DNA of 59,824 nucleotides from Crocinitomicaceae bacterium (GTDB lineage: Bacteria; Bacteroidota; Bacteroidia; Flavobacteriales_D; Parvicellaceae). The notes under the pieces are model-generated. The model was not told where the DNA came from. It saw nothing but the letters and a program-made list of their open reading frames with translations, and made no database searches. Positions 38,354 through 47,665 of the stretch are shown here, one piece after another (position 1 is the stretch's first letter; every line of letters starts with the position of its first letter). The DNA lies in the NCBI GenBank assembly GCA_002723085.1, contig PBNK01000022.1, positions 1-59,824 on the forward strand, read 5' to 3'. Made by a program: the position numbers and the translations under genes.

Positions 38354-38775
38354 TGATTCCTACAGAAATAGAGCCAGAACATTTAAACATTATTGCTAAA
38401 GATACTTTATTGTCTCATTTAGAAATAGAATTTACAGAAGTTGCTGAAAATTACATAATTGCAAAAATGCCTGTTAACCAAAACACATCACAACCTATGG
38501 GAATTCTTCATGGTGGGGCAAGTGTTGCTTTAGCAGAATCTATTGGGAGCATCGGTTCTTATTTAATTGTAGAGAAAGATAAAAAAGTTTCACTTGGATT
38601 AGAAATAAATGCAAATCATGTTGGTAGTGCATATGAAGGCTATGTTTATGGTAAAGGTGAAATAATACATAAAGGAAAATCAACTCACATATGGAGCATA
38701 GAAATTAGAGACGAGAAAAACAAACTTATTTCCATATGTAGATTAACAATAATTATTATTAATAGAAAAACCTAA
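38353..38775 (+). CDS. Hotdog-fold thioesterase, probable DHNA-CoA hydrolase (MenI-like)
   Basis: A 140-residue PaaI/4HBT-family thioesterase. The hotdog helix carries LHGGASVALAES, with the Glu expected as catalytic base; the C-terminal strands end CRLTIII. Its ATG overlaps the previous stop (TAATG), and menF follows with no gap. Position at the head of the men genes makes hydrolysis of 1,4-dihydroxy-2-naphthoyl-CoA, the step after MenB, the best guess (inference from context; other acyl-CoA substrates are possible). Confidence 0.82.
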   Translation: MIPTEIEPEHLNIIAKDTLLSHLEIEFTEVAENYIIAKMPVNQNTSQPMGILHGGASVALAESIGSIGSYLIVEKDKKVSLGLEINANHVGSAYEGYVYGKGEIIHKGKSTHIWSIEIRDEKNKLISICRLTIIIINRKT

Positions 38776-39768
38776 ATGACATTAAACCAGGAAGATAGTT
38801 TTGTCATTTACAGAAAACCCTTTGAAAAAAAAATAAACCTTATTCAAGGTCAATGGATTTGTGAAGACCAACTAACAAATAGTTCAAACAAAAGCTTTGT
38901 TTTCACTACATTTAATGGGAAATTATTTAAAATTTCAGGTAAAAATAAATTTGTAACTAATTCTATACTAATAACCAATAACAAAACAAACCAAAATTAT
39001 TCTACCGGTTTTAGTTCATATTGTAAAAGTGTTCAAATTGCATTAGATTTTATTCAAAATGGATTATTTGATAAAATAATAATAAGTAGAATTATTAAGC
39101 ACAAACATAATATTGAAAACTTATATAAACTTTTCAATGCTTATGCTAAAAAGTATGACCACGGGTTGGTTTATATGCTTAATCACCCATATGAAGGATT
39201 ATGGGTTGGTGTGAGTCCTGAACTTTTGATTTCTAATAACAAAACCAATTTTTACAAGACAGAATCACTTGCTGGAAGTCAAAAATGGAAAAAAAATATA
39301 AAATGGAATCAAAAAGAAATTGATGAACAAGACTATGTGTCAAAGCACATAATTAAATGTATAAATAAACATGGCAAACTGCTTAGTAAATCAGAGCTAA
39401 GAACTAAAAAAGCAGGAAACTTAGCTCATTTAAACACCCTTTTTAATTTTAATATCAATAACAATATAAATCATTTTTTAAATGAATTACACCCTACCCC
39501 AGCTATAGCTGGAACTCCAAGAGAAATTGTGCTTACAAAAATAAAAGAAATAGAAGATCATAATAGAGAGCTTTACTGTGGATATATAGGAGAATTAGAT
39601 AATAACAAAACTGAACTATATGTAAATCTAAGATGTGCTAAGGTTTATAAAAATTCTTTAAACCTATATGTTGGAGGAGGGATAACAAACAAAAGTGAAA
39701 TTGATAAAGAATACGAAGAAACTGAAATTAAATCTCAAACGCTTTTGTCTGTCATTAAAAATTTGTAG
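38776..39768 (+). CDS. menF: Isochorismate synthase
   Basis: Converts chorismate to isochorismate at the start of menaquinone synthesis. The 330-residue protein is short because the N-terminal half is reduced, as in other Bacteroidota. The chorismate-binding core shows FDKIIISRI, VGVSPELLI, ESLAGSQKW, ELHPTPAIAGTPRE, DHNRELYCGYIGEL, and CAKVYKNSLNLYVGGGI; the GE/YxExE-like end is ETEIKSQTLL. It sits between the hotdog thioesterase and menD. The enzyme could in principle serve siderophore synthesis, but the neighbours argue for menaquinone. Confidence 0.92.
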   Translation: MTLNQEDSFVIYRKPFEKKINLIQGQWICEDQLTNSSNKSFVFTTFNGKLFKISGKNKFVTNSILITNNKTNQNYSTGFSSYCKSVQIALDFIQNGLFDKIIISRIIKHKHNIENLYKLFNAYAKKYDHGLVYMLNHPYEGLWVGVSPELLISNNKTNFYKTESLAGSQKWKKNIKWNQKEIDEQDYVSKHIIKCINKHGKLLSKSELRTKKAGNLAHLNTLFNFNINNNINHFLNELHPTPAIAGTPREIVLTKIKEIEDHNRELYCGYIGELDNNKTELYVNLRCAKVYKNSLNLYVGGGITNKSEIDKEYEETEIKSQTLLSVIKNL

Positions 39769-39779
39769 AAATTCGCTAT

Positions 39780-41456
39780 ATGACTTCTTCTTCTTTAAGA
39801 GTTCAAGTTTTGATTAACCTGTTAAAGGATCATGGAATAAAACATATTGTTTTCTCTCCTGGTTCAAGAAATGCCCCTTTGGTTTTAGGATTTAACTCAG
39901 ATGGGTTTTTTCAAACTCATGTATTAGTAGATGAAAGATCAGCCGCTTTTGTCGCATTAGGAATAGCTCAGCAAGAAGAAGACCCCGTTGTAATTTGCTC
40001 TACTTCAGGAAGTGCAGTTTTAAATTATTCACCAGCTTTAGCTGAAGCCTTCTACCAAAAAATTCCAATTATAGCTATTACTGCAGACAGACCTCCAGAA
40101 TGGGTTAATCATGGAGAAGGTCAATCTATGAATCAAAAAAATGTTTTTCAAAATTTTGTAGCTAGTAGTTTTAATTTACCAATGCTTGACCATCCGGATG
40201 CTTTATGGCAAACGGGAATAATGATTAATGAAGCTATTCATAAGGCATCCTCTAAAACAAAACCAGTACACATTAATTTTCCATTTAGAGAACCTTTATA
40301 TAACACAGCTACAAAAAACATAAAAAAAGCCAGAAAAGTATCTCTTATTAATACAACGTATCAAATTCCAAATGAAGAATTAAATGGATTAGCTAAAAAT
40401 TGGAATAATAGTTCAAAAAAATTGATTATTTGCGGATCATTAAAACCTAATAAAGAATTAAATAGACTTTTAAATGTAATTAGTAAGGATAAAACCTTAG
40501 CTATTCTAACTGAAACTACATCAAATATGTTTTCAAATTCATTTATCTCATGTATAGATAGAACTTTAGAAAGAATTGGAACAGACCCAAATTTTATTCC
40601 TGAGATAATAATCACTATAGGAAACTCTATTATTTCAAAAAAAATAAAAACTCTTTTAAGAAAATACAATCCAATTCACCATTGGCATATAGAGAAATCC
40701 GATCGTGCTCAAGATGTATTTTCCTCACTTACTCATTTAATTCCAACTTCTCCAGAGTCATTTTTTAATCAGTTTACCCCATTTATAAAAATAAATAACA
40801 ATGGTGATTTTGGAAGTAATTGGCTTAAAGAATATAAATTAAGTAAAAAAAATCACATCAAATTTTTATCGACTTGTCCATGGTCTGACCTGAAAGCACA
40901 TCAATTAATACAACAATTTTTGCCTAAAAAATGCAATCTTCAAATGGGAAATAGCACAAGCGTTAGGTATATACAATTATTTCAAAATAAGTCCGATATT
41001 AAATACAATGGAAACCGAGGAGTAAGTGGTATTGATGGAACAAGTTCAACTGCTATAGGAGCAGCTATTATTAATAAAGATTGTACTGTTTTAATTACTG
41101 GTGATTTAAGTTTTATTTATGACATTAATGCATTATGGAATAAAAATATTCCTGATAATTTAAAAATAATTGTTTTGAATAATGAAGGAGGTGGAATTTT
41201 TAAAATAATTCCTGGGCCAAAAGAAACTCCATATGTTGAAACATTTTTCGAAACCAAACACAACGTTAATTTAGAGAAATTATCAAACGCACATCAAATT
41301 CCATTTAATAGTGCAAATTCTATTGACGATGCCACTGATAAATTAAAAAAATTGTTTAGCACTAAAAAAACTGAAATTCTTGAAATGAAAACAGGAAACA
41401 TTTCTAATGAGGATATTTTAAAAGATTATTTTAAGGCTATTAAATCAAATATATAA
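39780..41456 (+). CDS. menD: SEPHCHC synthase (MenD)
   Basis: Thiamine-diphosphate enzyme joining 2-oxoglutarate-derived succinyl semialdehyde to isochorismate. The 558-residue protein has the N-terminal GIKHIVFSPGSRNAPLVL and HVLVDERSAAFVALG (the ThDP-activating Glu region), CSTSGSAVLNY, ITADRPPEW, and the C-terminal NRGVSGIDGTSSTAIG, ITGDLSFIYD and NNEGGGIF. Length is normal. It is in the order thioesterase-menF-menD-menB, with 11 bases to menF and 2 bases to menB, consistent with one operon. Confidence 0.96.
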   Translation: MTSSSLRVQVLINLLKDHGIKHIVFSPGSRNAPLVLGFNSDGFFQTHVLVDERSAAFVALGIAQQEEDPVVICSTSGSAVLNYSPALAEAFYQKIPIIAITADRPPEWVNHGEGQSMNQKNVFQNFVASSFNLPMLDHPDALWQTGIMINEAIHKASSKTKPVHINFPFREPLYNTATKNIKKARKVSLINTTYQIPNEELNGLAKNWNNSSKKLIICGSLKPNKELNRLLNVISKDKTLAILTETTSNMFSNSFISCIDRTLERIGTDPNFIPEIIITIGNSIISKKIKTLLRKYNPIHHWHIEKSDRAQDVFSSLTHLIPTSPESFFNQFTPFIKINNNGDFGSNWLKEYKLSKKNHIKFLSTCPWSDLKAHQLIQQFLPKKCNLQMGNSTSVRYIQLFQNKSDIKYNGNRGVSGIDGTSSTAIGAAIINKDCTVLITGDLSFIYDINALWNKNIPDNLKIIVLNNEGGGIFKIIPGPKETPYVETFFETKHNVNLEKLSNAHQIPFNSANSIDDATDKLKKLFSTKKTEILEMKTGNISNEDILKDYFKAIKSNI

Positions 41457-41458
41457 TT

Positions 41459-42295
41459 ATGATCAATTGGAAAACTATTAAAGAATATGATGACATAACT
41501 TTCAAGATGTCAAATGGAGTTGCCAGAATAGCCTTTAATCGACCAGAGGTTAGAAATGCTTTTAGACCCAAAACTGTTGACGAACTATTAGAGGCTCTTA
41601 TTATTTGTCACGAAAGTCAAGATATTGGAGTTGTTTTAATAACAGGAGAAGGCCCATCTCCTAAAGACGGAGGATGGGCTTTTTGTTCAGGAGGTGATCA
41701 AAGAGTTAGGGCAAAAAGGGGATATAAGGGACTTGATGGAGTTAATAAATTTAATATTCTTGATGTACAACGTCAAATCAGATTTATGAATAAAGTAGTT
41801 ATTGCTGTTGTTCCAGGATGGGCTGTAGGAGGAGGTCATAGCTTACATGTTGTTTGCGATATGACAATAGCAAGTGAGGAACACGCCATTTTTAAACAAA
41901 CGGATGCAGATGTTGCTAGTTTTGATGGCGGTTTTGGCTCAGCCTATTTAGCTCGACAAGTTGGTCAGAAAAGAGCAAGGGAAATTTTCTTTTTAGGGTT
42001 AAATTATTCTGCTCAAGAGGCCTATGAAATGGGGATGATAAATAAAGTTGTTCCTCACAAAAAACTTGAACAAACTGCTTATGAATGGGCTCATGAAATT
42101 ATGAAGAAAAGTCCAACAGCAATTAAAATGCTTAAATTTGGATTTAACCTTATTGATGATGGCTTAGTAGGTCAACAAGTTTATGCTGGTGAAGCAACGC
42201 GTCTTGCCTATGGAACTGATGAAGCAGAAGAAGGTAGAAATGCATTTTTAGAAAAAAGAGACCCTAATTTTAAAAAATATCCAAAGTTTCCTTAA
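41459..42295 (+). CDS. menB: 1,4-dihydroxy-2-naphthoyl-CoA synthase
   Basis: Crotonase-fold enzyme closing the naphthoquinone ring. The 278-residue protein shows GWAFCSGGDQRVR, VPGWAVGGGHSLHVVCD, KQTDADVASFDGGFGS and ARQVGQKRAREIFFLG. The aspartate in QTDADV replaces the glycine (QTGP) of the bicarbonate-dependent type, so this should be a bicarbonate-independent (type II) MenB, as in Mycobacterium. Its stop is directly followed by the stop of the convergent carboxypeptidase gene, with no base between. menA, menC and menE are not in the window. Confidence 0.96.
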   Translation: MINWKTIKEYDDITFKMSNGVARIAFNRPEVRNAFRPKTVDELLEALIICHESQDIGVVLITGEGPSPKDGGWAFCSGGDQRVRAKRGYKGLDGVNKFNILDVQRQIRFMNKVVIAVVPGWAVGGGHSLHVVCDMTIASEEHAIFKQTDADVASFDGGFGSAYLARQVGQKRAREIFFLGLNYSAQEAYEMGMINKVVPHKKLEQTAYEWAHEIMKKSPTAIKMLKFGFNLIDDGLVGQQVYAGEATRLAYGTDEAEEGRNAFLEKRDPNFKKYPKFP

Positions 42296-43711
42296 TTACA
42301 ATTGTTTATATACATCCACCATAAATTTTTCAATCAGTTTAAATGATTGTAAACTGGTACACATCATGTGGTTTAGCATAATGGTAAAAGCATAGAATTT
42401 ATTGTTTTTTTTAAAATAACCAGAATAACATCGTACCCCAGACATAGACCCACTTTTGCCATAAAAATTATTTTCTAGTAAAGTTCCATCACCTAAATAC
42501 TTTAATGTACCTGTTTTTCCAGCAATAGGTAATGAAGCTATAAAATCATTTTTAACTTTCTTATTTTCGTAATTAAACATATATGACAATAAATCATTCA
42601 TTAAAGATGGAGAGATGGAATTTTTTCTAGACAACCCGCAACCATCAACCATCATAAATTTATCAGTATTATTTAACGTTTTAGACCAATAATTTGACAT
42701 GCTTGAGGCGGCATTTTCTAATGTTTTAGCACTATCTAATAAATACATACTTTTTATTAAAATATGTTCGGCATAATTATTATTGCTTTTATGATTGATG
42801 TTTTCAACTATTCTGTTTAATTGAGGAGATTTATAGACAAGTAAAGTATCTAAACTTGAAGAAATAACAATTTCTTGATTTTGAAATTCAACAATACTTT
42901 TTATTTCACTCTCTAAAAATTGAGCTGGATTGTGCATTGACAGTTTAACTTTAAAATCTTTTTGACCAATAGGAATTTCACCTTTAATGAACCTGTTCTC
43001 ATTATTTGGCCCACCAAATGCATAGGCTAAATCACTTTTAGTTTTTCCAGAAACAACTTTATTTTCAATATTAAATTGAGCCAATGATGGAATAGTTTTG
43101 GAAATGGTGGTTAACTTTCCAATTTCATTTGAAGAATTAAAATATACTTCAACTGTATTATCTCTAAAAGTTAAATTAGAAACACCAGCTCCATAATAAT
43201 TACCAATATCTCCCCATAGCCAATTTGAATTTACTGAATAATCACTAAAATGGTTATTGATTAATTTAATTTCTCCATTAAAGCCTTTTATTTGTTTTGA
43301 CAGTATTGAATCAGAAAAATTTCTAATGAAACTTTTATTTTTAAAATATTTACTTTCAAGACTTGGGTCTCCACTTCCTTTTATGTATAAGTCACCTTCA
43401 ATAAAATTTTCACTATTTAATTTCCCACTATATAAAACAACAGTTTTAAATTGAAAGTTTTCAGGTAAAACACACAAAGCTGAAGAAGTTGTAAATAATT
43501 TTTGAATTGACGCTGGTACAAATAACTTTTTATCATTGTAAGCTATAATATTTCTATTTTGAGAAATGTCCTTCAACTGGATTCCTATATGAGCTGATGA
43601 AACAAAATGATTATTTATGAATTTCTTAAAAACACTATCTAATAAAACTTTGTTTTGACCTGATAAATTTAATGTCAATAATAAAAGTCCAAAAAAAACT
43701 ATTTTTTTCAT
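42296..43711 (-). CDS. dacB: D-alanyl-D-alanine carboxypeptidase/endopeptidase (PBP4/DacB type)
   Basis: Trims and cuts peptidoglycan peptides in the periplasm. With the start at 43711 the protein has 471 residues and a clean signal peptide (MKKIVFFGLLLLTLNLSGQ). An ATG 27 bases upstream (43738) would add nine residues before this signal peptide and is less likely. The penicillin-binding motifs are present: SIQK (SxxK) in VPASIQKLF, SNN (SxN) in NHKSNNNYAEH, and KTG in IAGKTGTLKYLG; the large domain insertion between the first two is typical of class C PBPs. A -7-like box (GAAATTTG, one mismatch) on the minus strand at 43743-43736 fits this start. Confidence 0.93.
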   Translation of the reverse strand: MKKIVFFGLLLLTLNLSGQNKVLLDSVFKKFINNHFVSSAHIGIQLKDISQNRNIIAYNDKKLFVPASIQKLFTTSSALCVLPENFQFKTVVLYSGKLNSENFIEGDLYIKGSGDPSLESKYFKNKSFIRNFSDSILSKQIKGFNGEIKLINNHFSDYSVNSNWLWGDIGNYYGAGVSNLTFRDNTVEVYFNSSNEIGKLTTISKTIPSLAQFNIENKVVSGKTKSDLAYAFGGPNNENRFIKGEIPIGQKDFKVKLSMHNPAQFLESEIKSIVEFQNQEIVISSSLDTLLVYKSPQLNRIVENINHKSNNNYAEHILIKSMYLLDSAKTLENAASSMSNYWSKTLNNTDKFMMVDGCGLSRKNSISPSLMNDLLSYMFNYENKKVKNDFIASLPIAGKTGTLKYLGDGTLLENNFYGKSGSMSGVRCYSGYFKKNNKFYAFTIMLNHMMCTSLQSFKLIEKFMVDVYKQL

Positions 43712-43779
43712 CCGTAATTTTTTAAAAATGATATTCAAATTTCATTCCAATCGTTAAATTAGCCAAAAAGAATTAGGGA

Positions 43780-45639
43780 ATGTGCGGAATAGCAGGATTT
43801 ATCAGTTTAAACCAACCAATAGAGCATAATCGTTCTTATATTGACAAAGCACTTCAAAGATTGGAAAATAGAGGTCCTGATGCAAATGGGGTTTTTCGTA
43901 ACTCTAAAGTTGAATTAGGGCACACAAGGTTAAGCATTATAGACACATCCTCTAATGCAAATCAACCCATGACAGATGAGTCTGGTAAGTATACTTTAGT
44001 TTTTAATGGTGAGATTTATAATTATAAAAACCTAAAAGAAGATTTAAAAAAGAAAGGAGTTAATTTTAAAACTGAATCTGATACTGAAGTATTATTATAC
44101 GGTTTTATTAAAGAAGGAAAAAACTTTTTAAAAAAACTCAATGGATTTTTTGCTTGTTGTTTTTATGATAGTGCAAGTAATAAGTCAATTTTAGCTCGAG
44201 ATCGTTTTGGGATAAAGCCTTTATATTATTACCAAAATTCATCAAAATTTATCTTTGGATCTGAATTAAAGGCGCTTTTATGTTATCCTATTGAAAAAAC
44301 AGTTGATAGTAATGCTTTAAATCAATATTTTCGATTCAACTACATACCCGCTCCCCAAACCATATTTAAAACTTGTAAAAAATTATTACCTGGCAATTGC
44401 ATTACTATTCAAGACAATAAAATCACTATTGAATCCTATTTCAAATATTATCCACAAGAATTATCGACAGACAATTATGATTTAGCTAAAGAGAAAATTA
44501 AAAATCTAATTTATGAATCTGTTGAAAAAAGAATGGTGGCCGATGTACCATTAGGAACCTTTTTAAGTGGAGGGGTTGATTCAAGTATAATATCAGCAGT
44601 AGCTACTAAAATTAACCCTTCATTAAATACCTTTTCAATTGGATTTCCAGATGAGCCCCTTTTTGATGAATCAAAACATGCTGAACAAGTAGCTAAATAT
44701 TTAGGAACTAAACATCATACATTTCAAGTAACTAATACAACATTATATAAAAATCTAGAAGAGATTTTAAATTATATGGATGAGCCATTTGCTGATTCAT
44801 CTGCCATTAATGTTTATCTTCTTTCAAAAGAAACTAGAAAAAACGTAACGGTTTCTTTATCTGGTGATGGAGCAGATGAACTTTTTTCTGGATACAATAA
44901 ACACCAGGCATTGCTACTTTCATTAAAAAATAACTTTACCAATAGAGTAGTTAAAAATTTAGGCGGCTTATCTTATTTATTTCCTGAATCAAGAAATTCT
45001 AAATTTGGAAACTTTGGAAGGAAGTTAAAAAAACTTCACCTTGGTTTAAAATTGCCTAATAATGAAAGATATTTAGAATGGGCATCGTTCATGAGTATTC
45101 AAGAAATTGAAAAATTAACCCATTCAAATTATAAAAATTATGAACTCCTAAATTTAACATATGGCAAAGATACTTTTAATGACTTTTTATATCATGATTT
45201 CAACTTAGTTTTAGCAAATGATATGTTAAAAAAAGTGGATTTAATGAGTATGGCAAATAGTTTAGAAATAAGAACTCCTTTTTTAGATCACGAATTGGTA
45301 AAATACGTTTTTTCATTACCATCAAATTATAAAATTGATAATCAAAATAGAAAAAAAATTCTAAAAGATGCTTTCAGAAATGATTTACCTAAAGAAGTAT
45401 TTAATAGAAAAAAACATGGTTTTGAAGTTCCTTTAAAGAAATGGTATAGTAAAGAATTAAAATCATTCTTAAATCAACACATATTTACTAACAACATATT
45501 GGTGAAAGAAGGATTAATTAAAGAAGAAGGAATTCAAAATATTCATCATAACTTTACTTCAAGTTCATCTGGAAATAATGTATACCACATTTGGGCTCTT
45601 ATCGTCATGGAAAAATATTTTAGAGAAAACATATTGTAA
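43780..45639 (+). CDS. asnB: Asparagine synthase (glutamine-hydrolysing), AsnB type
   Basis: A 619-residue amidotransferase. Cys2 (MCGIAGF) is the glutaminase nucleophile; RLENRGPDANG, LGHTRLSIID and FNGEIYNYK complete that domain. The synthetase domain has the ATP-binding SGGVDSS at residues 263-269, LSGDGADELFSGY and RTPFLDHELV. Variants at polysaccharide loci often amidate sugar acids rather than make free asparagine. It lies 7 bases before a glycosyltransferase gene, so either role is possible. Confidence 0.93.
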   Translation: MCGIAGFISLNQPIEHNRSYIDKALQRLENRGPDANGVFRNSKVELGHTRLSIIDTSSNANQPMTDESGKYTLVFNGEIYNYKNLKEDLKKKGVNFKTESDTEVLLYGFIKEGKNFLKKLNGFFACCFYDSASNKSILARDRFGIKPLYYYQNSSKFIFGSELKALLCYPIEKTVDSNALNQYFRFNYIPAPQTIFKTCKKLLPGNCITIQDNKITIESYFKYYPQELSTDNYDLAKEKIKNLIYESVEKRMVADVPLGTFLSGGVDSSIISAVATKINPSLNTFSIGFPDEPLFDESKHAEQVAKYLGTKHHTFQVTNTTLYKNLEEILNYMDEPFADSSAINVYLLSKETRKNVTVSLSGDGADELFSGYNKHQALLLSLKNNFTNRVVKNLGGLSYLFPESRNSKFGNFGRKLKKLHLGLKLPNNERYLEWASFMSIQEIEKLTHSNYKNYELLNLTYGKDTFNDFLYHDFNLVLANDMLKKVDLMSMANSLEIRTPFLDHELVKYVFSLPSNYKIDNQNRKKILKDAFRNDLPKEVFNRKKHGFEVPLKKWYSKELKSFLNQHIFTNNILVKEGLIKEEGIQNIHHNFTSSSSGNNVYHIWALIVMEKYFRENIL

Positions 45640-45646
45640 GGTATAA

Positions 45647-46813
45647 ATGAAAAAAGTTCTTCGTATTATAAACAGATTTAATCTTGGAGGACCGACTTAC
45701 AATGCAGCATATCTAACAAAATATTTATCTGATGAATATGAAACTCTTCTTTTAGGTGGGCAACACGATGAATCGGAAGCAAGTTCGTCTCATATTTTAG
45801 ATAAGTTAAACCTTCACCCTGTAATTATCCCTGAAATGCGAAGGGAAATAAATTTTAAAAATGATCGAATAGCCTACCAAAAAATTAAAAAAATAATAAA
45901 TGAGTATAGGCCAGACATTGTTCACACTCATGCATCTAAGGCTGGAGCAATTGGAAGGATAGCCGCACATAAAGCAGGTGTAAAACAAATTTATCATACA
46001 TTTCATGGTCATGTATTTCACTCCTATTTTGGGAAAACTAAAACTAAATTTTACAAAAACTTAGAACGGTATTTAGCAAAAAAAACAACTAAAATAATAG
46101 CCATCAGTAAACTACAGAAGGATGAATTAGTAAACATTCATAAAATTTGTAAATCAGATAAAGTTGAGATTATTCCATTAGGTTTTGATTTAAATAGATT
46201 TAAAGAAAATCAAGAAGAAAAAAGAAAAATATTTAGACAAAAATGGAACATTAAAGAAAATGAAATTGCTATTGGAATAATTGGTAGAATTGTTCCAATT
46301 AAAGATCATAATTTCTTTATAGATGTTGTTGAAAAAACTTTAGAAAAAACAAATAAGAAACTGCGTTTCTTTATTATTGGTGATGGAGAGAAAAAACAAG
46401 AAATCATTGATTATGCAAGAATTAAAAACATTAATACAAGTATAAATACCAATGCTGCAACTCTACAATTTACTTCATGGATAAAAGAAATTGATGTGGC
46501 TAATGCTGGTCTTGACATAATTTGTTTATCCTCTAAAAACGAAGGTACTCCAGTTAGTTTAATCGAAGCTCAAGCAAGCTATAAACCTATAGTTTCCACA
46601 AGAATAGGTGGAATAAATGATGTAGTTATAGAAAATGAAACTGGCTTACTTTCTGAAGTTGGAGATCTTGAAACCTACGTTTCAAACCTTTTAAAGCTTA
46701 TTGATAATGATTCTTTTAGAATATCTCTTTCAAAAAATGCTCAAAAGCAAACTAATAAATTTACCTACCATCGTTTAATTAATGACATTGAAAAATTATA
46801 TACAAATACTTAA
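45647..46813 (+). CDS. Family 4 glycosyltransferase
   Basis: A 388-residue GT-B glycosyltransferase. The N-terminal domain has NRFNLGGPTYNAAYLT and IVHTHASKAGAIGRIAA; the C-terminal GT4 domain has IGIIGRIVPIKDH, FFIIGDGEKK and the EX7E motif Glu299-Glu307 in NEGTPVSLIEA. It probably transfers a sugar from a nucleotide donor onto a lipid-linked repeat unit in the cytoplasm; donor and acceptor are not predictable. It follows asnB by 7 bases. A short hairpin just after its stop and a promoter upstream of the next gene suggest the unit ends here. Confidence 0.92.
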   Translation: MKKVLRIINRFNLGGPTYNAAYLTKYLSDEYETLLLGGQHDESEASSSHILDKLNLHPVIIPEMRREINFKNDRIAYQKIKKIINEYRPDIVHTHASKAGAIGRIAAHKAGVKQIYHTFHGHVFHSYFGKTKTKFYKNLERYLAKKTTKIIAISKLQKDELVNIHKICKSDKVEIIPLGFDLNRFKENQEEKRKIFRQKWNIKENEIAIGIIGRIVPIKDHNFFIDVVEKTLEKTNKKLRFFIIGDGEKKQEIIDYARIKNINTSINTNAATLQFTSWIKEIDVANAGLDIICLSSKNEGTPVSLIEAQASYKPIVSTRIGGINDVVIENETGLLSEVGDLETYVSNLLKLIDNDSFRISLSKNAQKQTNKFTYHRLINDIEKLYTNT

Positions 46814-46830
46814 CTTTGAAAAACAAAGTT
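46812..46830. terminator. 7-bp hairpin after the glycosyltransferase gene
   Basis: AACTTTG (46812-46818) and CAAAGTT (46824-46830) flank a five-A loop; the stem overlaps the stop codon of the preceding gene and is followed by CTTTGG, not a T-run. Weak terminator candidate. Confidence 0.35.
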
Positions 46831-46831
46831 C

Positions 46832-46860
46832 TTTGGAATTAAATATTTTTAATACATTTG
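46832..46860 (+). promoter_or_regulatory. Promoter of the capsule-export genes (TTTG, 17 bases, TACATTTG)
   Basis: TTTG at 46832-46835 and TACATTTG at 46853-46860 are full consensus Bacteroidota elements with a 17-base gap. The ATG at 46865 starts only 4 bases after the -7 box, so the transcript would be leaderless or nearly so. Confidence 0.65.
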
Positions 46861-46864
46861 TGTT

Positions 46865-47662
46865 ATGATAAAATTTATAAAACTTGCAAGTATTGTCTTC
46901 ATTTCCTCTTTAATTTTAGATGCATGTACTGTTAATTCTCACATCATGTTAAAAACTAATAAAGATTATGTTTATGATGAATTAGACCCAAATAAAAACA
47001 AAGAAGAATATAAAATAGCCATTAATGATGTAATTGTTTTTCAATTATACACTAATAAAGGATTCCAACTCATAGATATGTTTAATCAAAATGGGAATAA
47101 CAATCAACAAAATAGAAACATGATGATTGGAGGAAATGGAAATTTTGGGGTCCAATACATGATAAGACAAGATAGCCTTGTGGAACTACCTATATTGGGT
47201 GAAGTGAGTTTAGTTGGGAAAACCATAAAACAAGCTGAAATATTCTTAGAAACTAAATTTTCTGAGTTTTATGTTGACCCATTTATAAATATTAATGTTA
47301 ATAGCAGAAGAGTCTTTTTATTTAGTGGCAGCGGAGGTGAGGCTCAAGTACTGCCCTTAACTTATAATAATATGACTTTATTCGAAGCTTTGGCTATGGG
47401 AGGTGGAATAAGTCAAAATGGTAGAGCTAATAACATAAAATTAATTAGACAATATGAAAATAAACCTGAAATTTATAAAATAGATTTATCAACTATAGAA
47501 GGCATTAAAGATGGAAATATGGTTCTACAATCTCATGATATTATTTATGTAACACCAAACCCCAATTATGCTCGTGAGATTCTTGGAGATATAGGACCCG
47601 TTATATCTTTAATTTCAACTCTTACACTAACATGGGCAACTTACATGAACTTAATACAATAA
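46865..47662 (+). CDS. Wza-type polysaccharide export lipoprotein
   Basis: A 265-residue outer-membrane lipoprotein (lipobox ILDAC, Cys21) of the Wza/PES family, forming the outer pore for polysaccharide export. A Asn/Gln-rich loop (about residues 76-95) interrupts the first PES unit (EYKIAINDVIVFQLYTN); then VELPILGEVSLVGKTIKQAE is the classic PES motif, and an SLBB-like segment VFLFSGSGGEAQVLPL follows. A hydrophobic C-terminal helix is visible. It is the first gene after a strong promoter and is followed 3 bases later by the Wzc-like kinase, its normal partner. Confidence 0.93.
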   Translation: MIKFIKLASIVFISSLILDACTVNSHIMLKTNKDYVYDELDPNKNKEEYKIAINDVIVFQLYTNKGFQLIDMFNQNGNNNQQNRNMMIGGNGNFGVQYMIRQDSLVELPILGEVSLVGKTIKQAEIFLETKFSEFYVDPFININVNSRRVFLFSGSGGEAQVLPLTYNNMTLFEALAMGGGISQNGRANNIKLIRQYENKPEIYKIDLSTIEGIKDGNMVLQSHDIIYVTPNPNYAREILGDIGPVISLISTLTLTWATYMNLIQ

Positions 47663-47665
47663 ATA

